Shown: piece after piece, positions 45,552 to 57,639 of the stretch
Position numbering within the stretch: the first letter of the stretch is position 1
Layout of the letters: each line of letters begins with the position of its first letter
NCBI GenBank assembly: GCA_963921195.1
Contig: OY992539.1
Span: 212,664,035-212,728,034 of the forward strand
Length of the DNA stretch: 64,000 nt
From: Pegoplata infirma
Taxonomy: Eukaryota > Arthropoda > Insecta > Diptera > Anthomyiidae
Reading direction: 5' to 3'
Translations under genes and position numbers: made by a program
The notes under the pieces: generated by a model
What the model was told of the DNA's origin: nothing
The model's database searches: none
Seen by the model: the letters and a program-made list of their open reading frames with translations, nothing else

Positions 45552-47009
45552 CACATTGGTTCCAAATCAAAATCTAGCTGGACAAAAGTCCAAAAATTGG
45601 TGTCCTTAAAATTGGGATTTAATAGTGCTAGGGTCAAGCTAAGGGTGTGTTCTGATCAAACTAATAACCATTTCTTGGAATTAGGTCTTTAACTTTGTTA
45701 AATATGCGAATAAAATAACATATTTGGTATCCAATATTTAAAAAAAAAAATATATATCTACAAGTGTTCAACTAATAACATCATATTATCCATGTTACAT
45801 CAATGGTTTCAAAACGGTTTATGTACATGAAAGCTACAGATTTATACTTATTCTGTACATTAATAAGAAATTTATTATTGATCTTCTTCTTACATTTTTT
45901 GTATTTTGAAGTATGATCAATAATAACAATATTTTTGAGGACTTATGAAACTTCCGCAGCTTGCCAAAACCGAATCCAGGCATATCATGTCGAATTACTA
46001 CATACAACTTATAGGTAATTTATTACTGAATGTTGGCATGCAGACATTTCTTGCAGGTTTTTGCAGGTTTAAAATTAATCACAGTTTTTATGAAAATAGA
46101 TTTTCGCCTAAAATGTTTTTTCTAAATAAAGTATCGAATTTTTGTAAGTTTTTGATAACTTTTAAGTATTATAATTATGCTTAGCTTAAATAAAGCACTA
46201 AATGTGATGTTTCCTATTAAACCGCGGCCAATTACACACTTCGACTAAATTCAAAAATGTTCGTCCGTCTGTCCGTCCGTCCGTCTGTAGAGGACACGAT
46301 ACAGTCCAAAATAAAAGAGCTAGACTTCCGAAGTTTGCCACGAATTTGTCTTATATTCCTAGGCAGGTTAAGTTCGGAAATGGATAAAATCGGACCAAGG
46401 GGAATTAAGTTCCCCTTTGGAGAACTAAACCAACCTAAGAAAAATCGAATTTTTTGCAGAGTTTTTTGTATTTTTGCTAAGCAAATGCAACATTCTTCTC
46501 TCAGATGAAGTTCGAAATCACAAAGGAAAGGTGCTCCCTAACGTCTCCCACCACCCCCCCCCCCAAAAAAAGACGCCCCTGGATTTTTTTTATATTGTTT
46601 TTTTTTTACATTTTGGAGGGTATAAAAGATTCGGTACAGCCGAATGTAACACTCTCACTGGTTTTTTATTTTTTTTACATTTTGGAGGGTATAAAAGATT
46701 CGGCATAGCCGAATTTAACACTCTCACTTGCTTTTTTCAATTACACTTCTCGACAAAAATTTTTTTTTTTTTTTAGAGATTACAAAACTTTTAAAAAATA
46801 AGTTTTTGCATTTCATATTTCTGTTCTGCATATAAACCATTTTTGTCATTAATGAATTACTGAAATTAGAAAAAAAATAAAAAGTTGTCGATTAGTGTAA
46901 TCGACTAATAAAAATGTAAACATGTTTTTTGAACTCAACGACCCCAAAAACATATAAAACGGTGATAAAATAATTTTGTCCAGCTAGATTTGGACTTGGA
47001 ACCACTGTG
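45552..47009. mobile_element. Element with CACA(G)TGGTTCCAA ends
   Basis: The left end is CACATTGGTTCCAAATC followed by AAATCTAGCTGGACAAAA, mirrored at 46974-47009 (TTTTGTCCAGCTAGATT .. GGAACCACTGTG). CGTCG flanks both ends (45547-45551 and 47010-47014), consistent with a 5-bp duplication. The interior holds a partial HINE-D (46255-46735) and otherwise plain AT-rich sequence. Confidence 0.68.
46255..46735 (+). mobile_element. HINE family D, 5'-truncated, with a doubled 3' end
   Basis: It begins at the GTCY tract (46260) and continues through CGATACAGTCCAAAATAAAAGAGC and a C-run at 46549-46563. It ends twice: ACATTTTGGAGGGTATAAAAGATTCGG..CCGAA..CTCACTGG at about 46607-46662, and the same again with CTCACTTG at about 46677-46731. 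Both copies contain the terminal hairpin. Confidence 0.8.
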
Positions 47010-47252
47010 CGTCGCTGATGGGCGCCAAAGGTTAAAATTATTGGGTTTGGCCTAAATAAATTTTAAATAAGACTTAGCCTCAAGCTCTTTGGAAGAGTCA
47101 AGAAAAAAAATTTTTAAACATTTTTTTTTCTTGAACGCAGGAAAAACTCGTAATTTTGGAAAATTTCAAATAGCGATATCTTAAAAATGATTCAATGGAT
47201 GTTTGTATCGCAATACACAAATAGATACATAAATTCTATCATGTCTACTTAC

Positions 47253-47840
47253 ACAGTGATACAAAATCGAACTTTCCGAATCGGAATGGGATGAAACCAA
47301 AAGCAAATGAAAGCTGACGTTTTCCATAACAAAACCCTCAAGTCCTTTTTTTTAGGTCAGAGCTAGATTTTATTTTACACGCATTTAAATTTGGTGATTT
47401 TAAAGCATTTAAAGTTTTTGTGTACTAAACAGTCCTACCTTAAAGGCCCCTGGTGGTGCCCTTATTGGACATGTAGGGTCCAGTTTCCAAACATTAGGTC
47501 AAAAATACTTCAGCTATGACTGGTATGAATTTTGCTGCAATCGGTCCAGTACCTATTTACTGAATAGCCAAATTATTGTTATTTAAAGGCAATTATTAAT
47601 ATAAACCATTGGACACCGTTGCGTATGATTGTTATTTAAAGGCAATTACAATATTAATCACTAATACAGTTTTCAAGCATTTATTATTATAATTATAATA
47701 AAAGTGCACTAACTTCAAATGCGTGTAAAAAAAAATCTAGCTCTGAACTAGAAAAAAGCCTTGAGGGGTTTGTTATGGAATATGTCAACTTTCATTTGCT
47801 TTTGGTTTCATCCCATTCCGATTTTGGGTGTTGCACTGTG
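47253..47840. mobile_element. 588-bp fold-back, CACAGTGATACAAAATCG ends
   Basis: The left arm CACAGTGATACAAAATCG .. AATGGGATGAAACCAAAAGC is mirrored on the right (GCTTTTGGTTTCATCCCATT .. CACTGTG). TTA flanks both sides (47250-47252 and 47841-47843). A related split copy is at 54620-56935 and a fragment at 3535-3612. The short centre contains CCTGGTGGTGCCC and CAATCGGTCCAGTACC. Confidence 0.82.
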
Positions 47841-49490
47841 TTACATACGAAAATAAGACTTAATGTTTGCCACTAAAGATTGTCAATTTGCTAAATACTC
47901 TTGACAAAGGAATTTGACAAATTTCGAAACACGTGTCGGGTAAGTCTTGCAAAATGACCAAACCAATCAATAGAAAATTGTTACTTTGACAATATCATCG
48001 CAATGATGATAAAGAAATATGACCTTGAGCTAGAACAATCTTACTCAAAATAAAATTTTAAAGGTCTATTAATAATAAATTTTTATTAATTTAAACATGA
48101 AAAACAAATTTAAAATTTTTTTACGTTAGAAAAATCATTTTCACTTTAAAAGCGCATCATGAGTATAGTCATGGATTCCAACAAGTCGAATTTAATTTTT
48201 TCTATTATTTATTTTTTTTGTCATTTGAACTTTTTTTCCTACATCTTTAAATTTTAATAAATTTGGTTTTATTTTTGTTTCCAAAAACAACTATTTAGAA
48301 TGTTGTTACTAATCCATCAAATTAACAATTACTTCCTTCTAAAACTGTCTCCATGTGATCTCTTTACTTATTAAAATCGTATCAATCTAATTCTCTGTTG
48401 CAAAATCAAAACATACTGATTGTCATCTTTTAAAATTTACTTTTTAAAACAACCAAACCGTACCATTTGTTTCAATAATTTTCTTGTGTGTTTGTTTTTT
48501 TTTTTGTATATTTTACTACCAATAAATCAAATTTGTTGAAATCGAAATGTTTGAAAAGAATTCAAAACACAATCATATAAATACTTAACATTTCATACAA
48601 TAAAAAAAAAATCAAAAACAAAAACTGTATTTGAAACAGCACCAACGCCTTAAACAGCCGCCTGTTAAAAACTCTACCTTGGGGAGAAGACATATTTCGG
48701 TAAAAGCAATTAATCATCATGGCCAACAAGCCTAAAAAAAAATAACATCTCAAAAGGATCCATATACAATGACAATGAAGAGCATGAAACAATTCCATGA
48801 TGCCATAACCAACAAATGCTCAACAAATTTGATATTGTTATCTGGAACATTCAATAAAAGCAGATGAATTTTTTTTTATTATAAAATTTTATGATCACAA
48901 ATTCCCTGCTTTTTTTAAAAAAAGGATCCCATACAACAGCAGGCATCTTGAAATTTATATAAAAAAAATATTTTTTTATTTTGTATAAAAAAAAATCAAA
49001 TAAAATTTGGTTATAAAATCTTAGAATTCTTTTTCATTTTTATTAATTAATGATAAAAGATTTTTTTAAGTTTGTTGTTTTTTCTTTTTTAATTTTTAAT
49101 GGTTAAATATGGTATAAATGGTATAAATATTTTGTAAAACAATGGAAAATTGTAACACATTTTTTTTTTTGGTTTGGAATAATTTATAACATGATTTATT
49201 AGATCATCGTAAATTGTTTTAAAAACAAACAATGGAAATGTGAGAATTTTTAGAATTTTAAGTATTTTTACAATCAATTTTAAATTTAAACACCTGATGG
49301 TTTATGATCATCACTGCTCTGGTTTATTATAAAATTGAACATACTGTAACGATTCAAAGGAGATTTATAGTTTAATGAACTTAAATTGAAAAATTAGCTA
49401 ATTAGAGAATTTTAAAAATGTTTCAATATTAGAAGGAGATATATTGAACAAATTTAAAATCGATCAAACGGTTTTTGAGATATCGCTTCA
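47841..49490. other. Unassigned sequence with a HINE-C relic
   Basis: 48045-48215 is a worn 3' end of HINE family C (ACTTTAAAAGCGCAT .. GGATTCCAACAAGTCGAATTTAA). The rest is AT-rich non-coding DNA. A slightly GC-richer patch at 48630-48830 has no homology I recognise. Confidence 0.45.
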
Positions 49491-49494
49491 CTGA

Positions 49495-50165
49495 AAAAAA
49501 ACTTTGATTCAATAAATGAAACTGATTCATTAGTTTGTTTTCATTTCACCAATAAAAGACTTCATAAGCTTATTTAAACATCATTTATATTAGGAAAAAA
49601 TTTCATAAAATTTGCTTCATTAGATTTCGTAGTTTCATTAAAAATGTCATTAAATTTTTTTGATAAAACATGTTCATAGAAAAAATTTGAAACGAATTTC
49701 AATCAACAAAAACCCGGATTCAATAAATTTTTTGTTTAAAATTCCTCCAATTAAAAAAATCGTTTTACCAATCATCAAATTGTAGGTAATTGATTGAACA
49801 TTTTTTCAATCAATAATTTTTTCGATTTTCATCTAAAATTTTATCATTTTTTTATTTTTATTCAATCAAAATAATGATTGGTTTAACAAATGAATTGTAG
49901 GCATATGACAAAATTATCAAAAAATCATTTTTTTTTTCCAATATGTTGCCAACAATAAAAAAAGTAAAACCCGATTATTTTGTATATTTTGAATTAATCT
50001 ATTCAAATAAATTAAAACAAAAAAAAATTGTATGTTGAAAATTTGTAATTCGACAGTTAAAGAAAATAACAAAAATTTTAATCAAAACATTAATTGACTC
50101 ATTTAAATTTTGTTGATCAATAGATTTATTTAAAAATTTTTAACCAATATTTTTTTTTGTGTTGT
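49495..50165. repeat. Possible MITE built on ATTGATTGAACA words
   Basis: CACTGAAAAAAAA at the left and TTTTTTTTTGTG at the right could be short inverted ends. The interior has many ATTGATTG / TTCAATCAAT words in both directions. The A/T runs make chance matching easy, so this is only a candidate. Confidence 0.3.
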
Positions 50166-50586
50166 TTTTGACACCTGTCGCGTCACATCTGTTTAGTCTG
50201 TAAGTTAACGCGCAAAATGTAGAAAAAAACAGATGATCAGAGCGCCACAAATTTATTTTGTGATTTTTTAAGACTCTTGTTACGAAATATAAAATGAAAT
50301 TTTATTGATAAATTATTAAAAGAAAAAAATTAAAGTGTATTTTTCTATCTTGTCCATTTTGTGATTTTTTCACACTTTTTATATGAAATTTAAAATGAAA
50401 GTAAAATTATTAATTTACAAAATTTTGTATGAAAAAACTAACTGAAAACCATTATAAAATGAGAAAGTGTATACTGCAATCACGTAAATTAAATAATATT
50501 TCCGTGACGGTTACACGTGACTCACTAAAAATTACACTGTGCTACAAAAACCCAAAATCGAATATACTTTTGAAATGAGGTAGTTA

Positions 50587-51760
50587 AGGTTGTTGGGCTC
50601 GTTGAAAAGATTACAAAAATGCCCATTAAACTTCCCAGACACCCTCAAATTTTAAAGTTATTGTAAAAAAACGTTTTTTTGCGACTTTTCTCACTAAACC
50701 ACGTGTAACTTAAAAATTTTTCCACCGATTTTTAATTTTTTAACTGTTTTGGATAGGAGAAGGATAGGGCTTTTTATGTATGTGAATTGGTCTATACATA
50801 TAAGAAAGATCTAATATTTCGCTATTTTTTGAAAATTTTTTGAGTTTATCGATTTCTTTCCTCTATAGTTTGTTCAACAATATTTATATTTTTAAACATA
50901 TTCTTATAGAAAATTTAATTGTGAATACGATGATCTTTATGCCAAAAAAATCGGATAACAATTGACAGAGTTGTGATAATTTTTCTAAAAGAGAAAATAA
51001 AGATTTTGTATGAAATTGCCATGCGGATAACCCAGGCAAAAAAAATAAAAAAATTAACGAACATACTGAAAGGTCTCGTATCATTATTTAAAAGGTTTTT
51101 GACCTCCTGAATTCGAATTTGACCTTGAAATTGCGCTATCTTTTTAAGTTTTTGATAAATCAACTTATGTTAAATATCTCAAAAACCTGACGAGATAGAG
51201 CAATTTAAAGGCCAGATTTGGATTCAGCGCGCCAAAAACCTTTAAAAATATTGTACATGACCATTTATGATAAATTTATTTTTTTGTCAGGGTTATCTGA
51301 ACGGCGATTTATTGCAAAATCTTAATTTTCTCTTTTAGAAAAATTATCGCAACTCTGTCAATTATTATCCGATTTTTTCAGGATAAAGCTTATCGTATTT
51401 AGAATTAAATTATCTTTAAAAAAACGATCATAAATGTAAAGGTTGTTAATCAAACTATAGCAAAAAAAATTGATAAACTCGAAAAATTTTCAAAAAATAA
51501 CAAAAAAAATTGGTTTTATAGAAAAAATCAATAGATATCTTTCTTTTACGTATTGACAAATTCACACACATGGAAAGCCCTATCCTTTTTCTATCCAAAA
51601 CAGTTTAAAAATTTAAAATCGGTTGAAAATTTTCTGAATTACACAAGGTTTTGTGAGAAAAGTCCCAAAAAAACGTTTTTTGACAATAACTCTAAAATTT
51701 GAGGGTGTCTGGCAAGTTTAATGGGCATTTTTGTGATCTACTCGTCAAGACCAACAACCT
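50587..51760. mobile_element. 1.2-kb fold-back, AGGTTGTTGG ends
   Basis: The arms (50587 to about 51140 and about 51175 to 51760) pair nearly throughout, for example AAAATGCCCATTAAACTT / AAGTTTAATGGGCATTTT and TTTAATTGTGAATACGATGA against its inverse near 51390-51410. The short loop is at about 51140-51175. It abuts the 5'-truncated HINE-C that follows. No duplication was identified. Confidence 0.82.
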
Positions 51761-51770
51761 ATACCATGTC

Positions 51771-52500
51771 TGTCCGTCTGTCTGTCTGTCTGTTGAAAAC
51801 ACGCTAACTTTTGAAAGACTTTACGGAGGCTCCTGAAGTTTGGCATATATGTTGGGCATTTACCTGGTCAGGTTGGTATTGCAATCCAGCGGAATCGGTC
51901 CAGTGGTTCAAAAGTTATGAGCAAAAGACTGAATTTCGGCAAGGGTTTTTCGTGAATTTACGAGATAAAAAGCACTATAACTTTCGAAAATCAATTCTGA
52001 GGATGCTGAAGCTTGGCATATATATTATTCGTTCCTCCAGCCTAGTTCGTGTTGAATTTCACCCAAATCGGTCAGTTATTAGCAAAACCGTGAATATCAG
52101 ATTAGCTTCACCTTAAATTCACGTGGTGAAAACCCGTTAAACCTGTTTTAAAACCATTGGTAAGTCACAAAAATATTTTAAAACGTATTTTTGTCACTCA
52201 AAAATATTTTTATACCAAAACAAAAAAATTTTACACTAAAAAAAAAATTAGTAAATTTTTTTTTGAATGTAAAATTTGATAAAAATTTTACACTCAAAAA
52301 AAATTTTACACTCAAAAAAAAATAGTATTATATATTTTTTTTTTTTTCAAAAATTACTAAAAAAAATTTTTTTACACAAAATAAAATATTTCTAATCATA
52401 ACTGTTATTTTTTCACGTTAGAAAATTTACTATCACTTAAAATGGGCATTGTGGAGGGTATTCCTAGATTCGGCCAAGTCGAATTTAACTTTTCTACTTG
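51771..52500 (+). mobile_element. HINE family C, 5'-truncated
   Basis: It starts directly in the GTCY tract (ATGTCTGTCCGTCTG), then follows the complete copy at 39553-40723 through AACACGCTAACTTTTGAAAG to the 3' hairpin TTCGGCCAAGTCGAA (52469-52483) and CTACTTG at 52494-52500. The 5' 120 bp are missing, perhaps lost with the neighbouring fold-back. Confidence 0.83.
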
Positions 52501-52714
52501 TTATTACTTCCAAAAAAGTTTTCCTTGAAAGGAACTTTAATGAAACCAGTTTCATTGATCAAATGAAACCTGTCTTCAGTTGTAAACTTGAGTCGCTTGA
52601 GCTTGTGTCAATTTTAATTTTTTTTGTAGATTTGTTTGAATGTAGGAAAATCCCCACTTTTCCATATTTACAAAAACCAATGTTTCGACAGCCGTTTAAC
52701 CGAAATTAAAACTT

Positions 52715-54005
52715 TTTATACCCTACACCACACTGTGGTGCAGGGTATAATGAGTTTGTGCTGATGGTTATAACTACCCGAAATATTGGTCCTAGACCCA
52801 CTTTTAAATATACCGATCGACTTAGAATCACTTTTTGAGTCGATTTAGCGATGTCCGTCCGTCTGCCCATGTCAACTGTGTAAACACGATACAGGTTGTA
52901 ATTTTTAATCAATTGACTTGAAATTTGTAACTTATGCCTCTCTTGGACCAAGGACGGAGCCTATTTAAATTGAAAATCGGTCCGTATTTAGACCTACACC
53001 TCATACAAAGGTCCTCTTTAGTTTTAGCTCAAATGACTATAATAACCAAACCATAATAGGTATTTTTTTTTTCGAAATTTGGCAGGTAAACGTCCCAGCA
53101 AAACTTTGGTAATGGGTAGTGATTATATAACACATTACCAGGTAATGTATATACCTTATTTGTAGCATTATTTTAGGATGTCTTACCAAACATTTGTTCC
53201 ACAACGTATTATTTTCAAGTGAAAAATAATGCATTACTATTAATTTGCTACGTAATGCATGATTATTGGAAAAAATGTATTTCATATTAATTATTTCTAA
53301 ACACTAAATCATGGATGACTTATATTTGGTTACATTATGTATTATTTGAAAGTTTGAAATAATTCATTATTTATAATTGGATGCATAATGCATTACAATA
53401 ACATAAAAAATAATTATTTTATAAAAAAATGCATAAGTTTAAACTAGAGATGGGCTCACTACAGGAAATTTCTAACGGCACACACTCACGAGCATATTTT
53501 ATCTACTTACACTCACTTACAATCACGTGAGTAAATTTAATACAAAATTACTTTATCACTACTCGTAACACCTTATATATTATCTTCTGGTATGCTATAT
53601 TCTTTCATTTCTCGTAACCTATAAAATATCACATATTTTACACCTTACTCGTATTCTTCGTTATAAATTTATGACTTATTTTATACCTTACTGGTATTCT
53701 TTGTGATAATGTGGATGCATTACTTTGAGTCTCATCGCCTGTTAAAATCATCAATGCTGCAATGTATAAAATAAGAGATCCTATATCTTAAGAGATCCTA
53801 TATCTTATTGGATTACCTTATTTGGTAATCCAAGTTTAGCTAGGGTGTTTTGTCCTCACACATTTTAAAGGAAGCGGACAAGTTCTTCCTGTAGCCCCCA
53901 TACAAACAACCTTCCCGATTTTCACATAAATCTCTCAAATTAAATGAAAATAGAAAATATTTAATTAAAATTTAGTTTGTGTATGTTAAACGCTTACTTT
54001 AATAA
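52715..54005 (+). mobile_element. HINE family A, plus strand, interrupted by a MITE
   Basis: The 5' end TATACCCTACACCACACTG is at 52718; the body matches 36410-37228 and 1991-2795. It is interrupted by MITE copy 2 (53094-53845), resumes at 53846 (GTTTTGTCC .. TTAAACGCTTACTTTAATAA), and is cut by MITE copy 3 at 54006. The 3' hairpin end does not reappear after that MITE, so the element is truncated. Confidence 0.8.
53094..53845 (+). mobile_element. MITE copy 2, CCCAGCAAAACTT family
   Basis: It matches 583-1314 throughout, including the GGTAATGGGTAGTGATTATA start and ATTTGGTAATCCAAG at the end. The right terminus carries a substitution (GCTAGGG instead of GCTGGG). It is inserted in HINE-A; the uninterrupted host is readable from 36845-36870. 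Confidence 0.88.
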
Positions 54006-54517
54006 CCCAGCAAAACTTAGATTACCAAATAAGGTATAAAATAAGGTATAGGATCTCTTATTTTATACATTGCAGCATTGATGATTTTAACAGGCGATGA
54101 GACTCAAAGTAATGCATCCACATTATCACAAAGAATACCAGTAAGGTATAAAATAAGTCATAAATTTATAACGAAGAATACGAGTAAGGTGTAAAATATA
54201 TGATATTTTATAGGTTACGAGAAATGAAATAATATAGCATACCAGAAGATAATATATAAGGTGTTACGAATAGCGAAAAAGTAATTTTGTATTAAATTTA
54301 CTCACGTGATTGTAAGTGAGTGTAAGTAGATAAAATTTTTTCCAATAATCATGAATTACGTAGCAAATTATTAGTAATGCATTATTTTTCACTTTAAAAT
54401 AATACGTTGTGAAACAAATGTTTGGTAAGACATCCTAAAATAATGCTACAAATAAGGTATATACATTACCTGGTAATGTGTTATATAATCACTACCCATT
54501 ACCAAAGTTTTGCTGGG
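54006..54517 (-). mobile_element. MITE copy 3, CCCAGCAAAACTT family, inverted and deleted
   Basis: Reverse complement of copies 1 and 2, shorter by about 220-240 bp because an internal segment (around the TAGAGATGGGCTCAC block) is absent. Both termini CCCAGCAAAACTT and AGTTTTGCTGGG are intact. It lies 160 bp from copy 2, so the two form a large potential hairpin. Confidence 0.88.
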
Positions 54518-55172
54518 ATTCTTACATTGCTTTCAAAAATAAGACTTGATTTTAAATAAAATGGACAAATTTAACGTCCAACGTAAGAATATGTAACAGT
54601 GGACCCCAAAAAGTGGTAAATTACATAGTGATGAAAAATCGAACTTTCAGCGCTAGATTTTTTTTACAAGCATTTAAAGTTGGTAGTTTTAAAGCATTTA
54701 AAGTTTTTGTGTACTAAACATGTCCTACTTTAGGGGCCCCTGGTGGTGGACATGTGGGGTCCAGCGTCCAAACTAGGGCTCGAAATTACATTAAATATAA
54801 ACAGTATGAATTTTGATGCAATCGGTCCAGTACCTATCCTGCAGGGAAAAGTGTTTTTTTCGACCCGAAATCCTCCATCCCGTGTCTGGTAAAAACCGGA
54901 CTAAAATGCCTAGCACGTGACCGGATACAAAAGGACAAAACCAAATTTTCAAATGATTTTACAAAAAAAAAAAAATCATAAATTTTCTACGTACCGAAAT
55001 TCTTTTTTGAAAAATTTTCAAGTCCCGGATATAAAATTTTGTTGACAATTTTTTTGTGCGTTTTAAAATAACAAGTATTTTAAAGCAATAAAATTTTGAA
55101 AAACTTTCTAAGTTTCGAAAATTTTTTGAAAATTTCTTGTTTACAAAAGTGTTTGTCAATTTTTTTGGTGTT

Positions 55173-56035
55173 TTGAAGTAAATTCGGCTGTGCCGAATCT
55201 TTTATACCCTCCAAAATGTAAAAAAAATTTAAAAAAAATTTGTCAGAGGCGTTTCTTTTTTTTTTTGGGAGGGTGATAGGGTCAGTGGGGGACGTTGAGA
55301 GCACCTTCCCATCGCGATAAATATACCAAATGTTTCATTTATTCAACAAAAATGCAAAAAAACATGCAAAAAAGTGTATTTTTTTAGAGGTTGGTTTAGT
55401 TCTTTAAGGGGGAACTTTTTTCCTTCTGGTCCGATTTGGCCGATTTCCGAACATAAACAGCCTAGGAACATAACCCGTATTTGTGCCAGCTCTTTTATTT
55501 TGGACTGCATCGTGTTAACTACAGACGGACGGACGGACAAACGGACGGCCATCGCTAGAATGTCTTAGAATCGATCACTGATCAATAATATATATACTTT
55601 ATGGGGTCCCCGACCGATATTTCGATGCGTTACACACGGAATGACAAAGTGAGTATACCCGGGTAAAAAAAAAATTTTATCAAAACATATCTCTTTTGAT
55701 AAAAACATATATGGATCATATATAAATGGATGTAATCAGATCTACTCCATATATATTCTCATCTGTATCAGATATGTTTTGATCCGTAAATTGAGTCTAT
55801 CTGACAATTTTACATATATGAACATATCTGCAAATGTCTGATCATATATGCCATATATGCCAGATAGACTCAATTTACGGATCAAAACATATCTGAAGCA
55901 GATGTGAATATATATGGAGTGGATCTGATTAGATCCATTTAGATATGATCCATATATGTTTTTATCAAAGGAGATATGTTTTGATATAATTATTTTTTTA
56001 AACGGGTACCCCGATACTGTAGTTGGAGGGTATAA
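55173..56035 (-). mobile_element. HINE family D, minus strand, split by a palindromic MITE
   Basis: Left edge: the 3' hairpin TTCGGCTGTGCCGAA (55183-55197). Right edge: 5' end ACTGTAGTTGGAGGGTATA (56016-56034). The GTCY tract is at 55524-55545. A palindromic insertion at about 55656-56009 divides the first 20 bp of the HINE from the rest. Confidence 0.85.
55656..56009. mobile_element. Palindromic MITE, TACCCGGGTAAAA ends
   Basis: TACCCGGGTAAAAA at the left and TTTTTAAACGGGTA at the right. The arms pair through ATCAAAACATATCTC, AGATATGTTTTGATCCGTAA and ATTGAGTCTATCTG. TACCC occurs on both sides, so a 5-bp duplication is possible but overlaps the TIR. The word TATGATCAGATATG also characterises the candidate palindrome at 59828-60003. 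Confidence 0.8.
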
Positions 56036-56117
56036 AAATCATTAAAAATGATTTTAGGATTTATTTTACAAAATTTCTAAGTTCCTAAAAGTGGGTACAA
56101 ACGGCACTAACAAGAAA

Positions 56118-56661
56118 GGTCTTTCACAGGGCACCCACCGATTGTCCTGAAACTTGCATATTGGAAAGAGGGTAGCAAAATAAGAGTTACATGTTTTTTT
56201 TATAGCTGCCGAATCTCACATTTAGCGGGTCAAAGAGAAGGGTGAAAAACGGTGTATTTTCGTTTTTTAAGGATTTTTCCCTATTCTTCAAAAGAAACTA
56301 TATGAACATTTTATACAGGTCGAAAGGGTTTTTGAAGGCCTATCGGTATATCGGTCTTGTCCAAGTTCGGCTTCGTTAAGTTCGTTATTGTCAAAAATGT
56401 GTAATCGTTACGGTAGTTTATATGAGACCTCCAAAATCATATGTATCAAAATTAAGCTGATCCGTATTTTTTCGTTTGGCGAAATTCCTGCTAGTTCGTC
56501 TTTTATACGGATTTTACCGAAAGCCCTTTATTTTTTCATAAGGTGGCAACCCTTTTTTAAATTTGAGATTAGGGAGCTTAAAAAAACAGGTAACTCTTAT
56601 TTTTCCCCCTCATTCCCATATTCAAGTTTCAGGACAATCGGTGGGTGCCCTGTAAAAGACC
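56118..56661. repeat. Inverted-repeat segment GGTCTTTCACAGGGCACCC
   Basis: The 39-bp end GGTCTTTCACAGGGCACCC .. GTCCTGAAACTTG is mirrored with few changes at 56623-56661. The arms continue weakly inward (AAATAAGAGTTAC / GTAACTCTTATTT). The centre has no coding signal. It may be an internal hairpin of the 1.9-kb element and not a separate insertion. Confidence 0.65.
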
Positions 56662-57239
56662 ATCCTTGTAAGACATTCCCTAACAAAAGTGATAGGTATT
56701 TTTATATGAAAAGTGTCGACTTTGGGATAGGTGTTTTGGGTCCGGGTAAAAGGTCACGTGGCCTATCACTTTTCCAGCAGGGTACTTACTGAATAGCCAA
56801 GATATTAAAAATAATCTACTGTGCACCGTTGCGTATGATTGTTATTTAAAGGCAATTTCAAAATTAAGCATACGCCGTTTATACAGTTTTCAAGCAATTA
56901 TAATTATAATTTTGATTCTGGAGAAGTAAAATCTATAAGAATCTGTTGGGTATTTGACTGACAGATTTTTATTGTCGAATAGTGTAATTATTTAGCAATA
57001 ACTCGAAAACAGGATCAGCTAGGATTTTCGTGTTAACGAATTTGCCGATTTTATCAGTATTCTTACAAAACCTAAACTTGCTTGAAGAGGGGTGTAAAAT
57101 ATGATGATCGCTAGATACATATATTTTTTATTTTTTAAACTATTAAAATTCGAAAACTTTGATCGCCAGAAGCCATGGGTTAAATAAATGTGATTTGCCT
57201 AAAATTTGTACCTAATAGGTTTCAGGCCTACGAAAGTCA

Positions 57240-57470
57240 TTTCAAAATCTTAAAATTTTTCTCAAGGAAAATGTCTTAAAGTCTAAGAATTTTCTTGCAT
57301 AAAAAATGTCTCAAAATCTGAGAATTTTTCTTAAGGAATAATAAATCAGAACCTAAAAGTTTTTTATGAAAAAAATGTTTCAGAATCTGACAATGGCTAG
57401 ACATTTTTTTTATACTTTCTACTATTTTATAGGAAAAGTGTCTTTGATTCCTAGACTTTTTATTGAAAAA
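57240..57470. repeat. Decayed bipalindromic satellite units
   Basis: Five or six units of the TCTCAAAATCTGAGAATTTTTC type, much changed. Confidence 0.65.
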
Positions 57471-57639
57471 AAAAAAAAAATATTATTTAAAATTATATTT
57501 GTCTATATTAAAATACTATAAAAATAACCTCATGATATCTAACAATACCATAAAAGCAAATATTAATAAAAACCAACCTGTTAATTTAAATTTCAACATT
57601 TTAGACATGATTTTTCTATGTGGAGCATATCGTGAACCT

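Larger units (their letters stand above)
54838..56782. mobile_element. CCTGCAGGGAAAAGTG element, 1.9 kb
   Basis: The left end is CCTGCAGGGAAAAGTG; the right end CACTTTTCCAGCAGGG is its near-perfect inverse. A second left end occurs at 43377. Just inside both ends are GGGTAAAAGGTCACGTGG / CCGTGTCTGG-like words. The interior contains a HINE-D (55173-56035) and an inverted-repeat segment (56118-56661). An open frame at 56388-56792 spans repeat sequence and resembles no protein I know. Confidence 0.75.
54620..56935. mobile_element. CACAGTG fold-back family copy, split by a larger element
   Basis: 54620-54837 matches 47253-47565 (ACATAGTGATGAAAAATCGAAC .. AATCGGTCCAGTACCTA). 56783-56935 continues it (CTTACTGAATAGCC .. 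GATTGTTATTTAAAGGC). Between them lies the CCTGCAGGG element 54838-56782. The right terminal inverted repeat is lost. Confidence 0.75.

Noticed and set aside
46540..46565. C-run as a regulatory or G-quadruplex site
   Set aside because: It is a homopolymer inside the HINE-D body; the equivalent G-run occurs at 21403-21412 in another copy, so it is a family trait with variable length.
56388..56792. 134-codon open frame
   Set aside because: It spans an inverted-repeat segment and the terminal region of a mobile element and shows no known domain.
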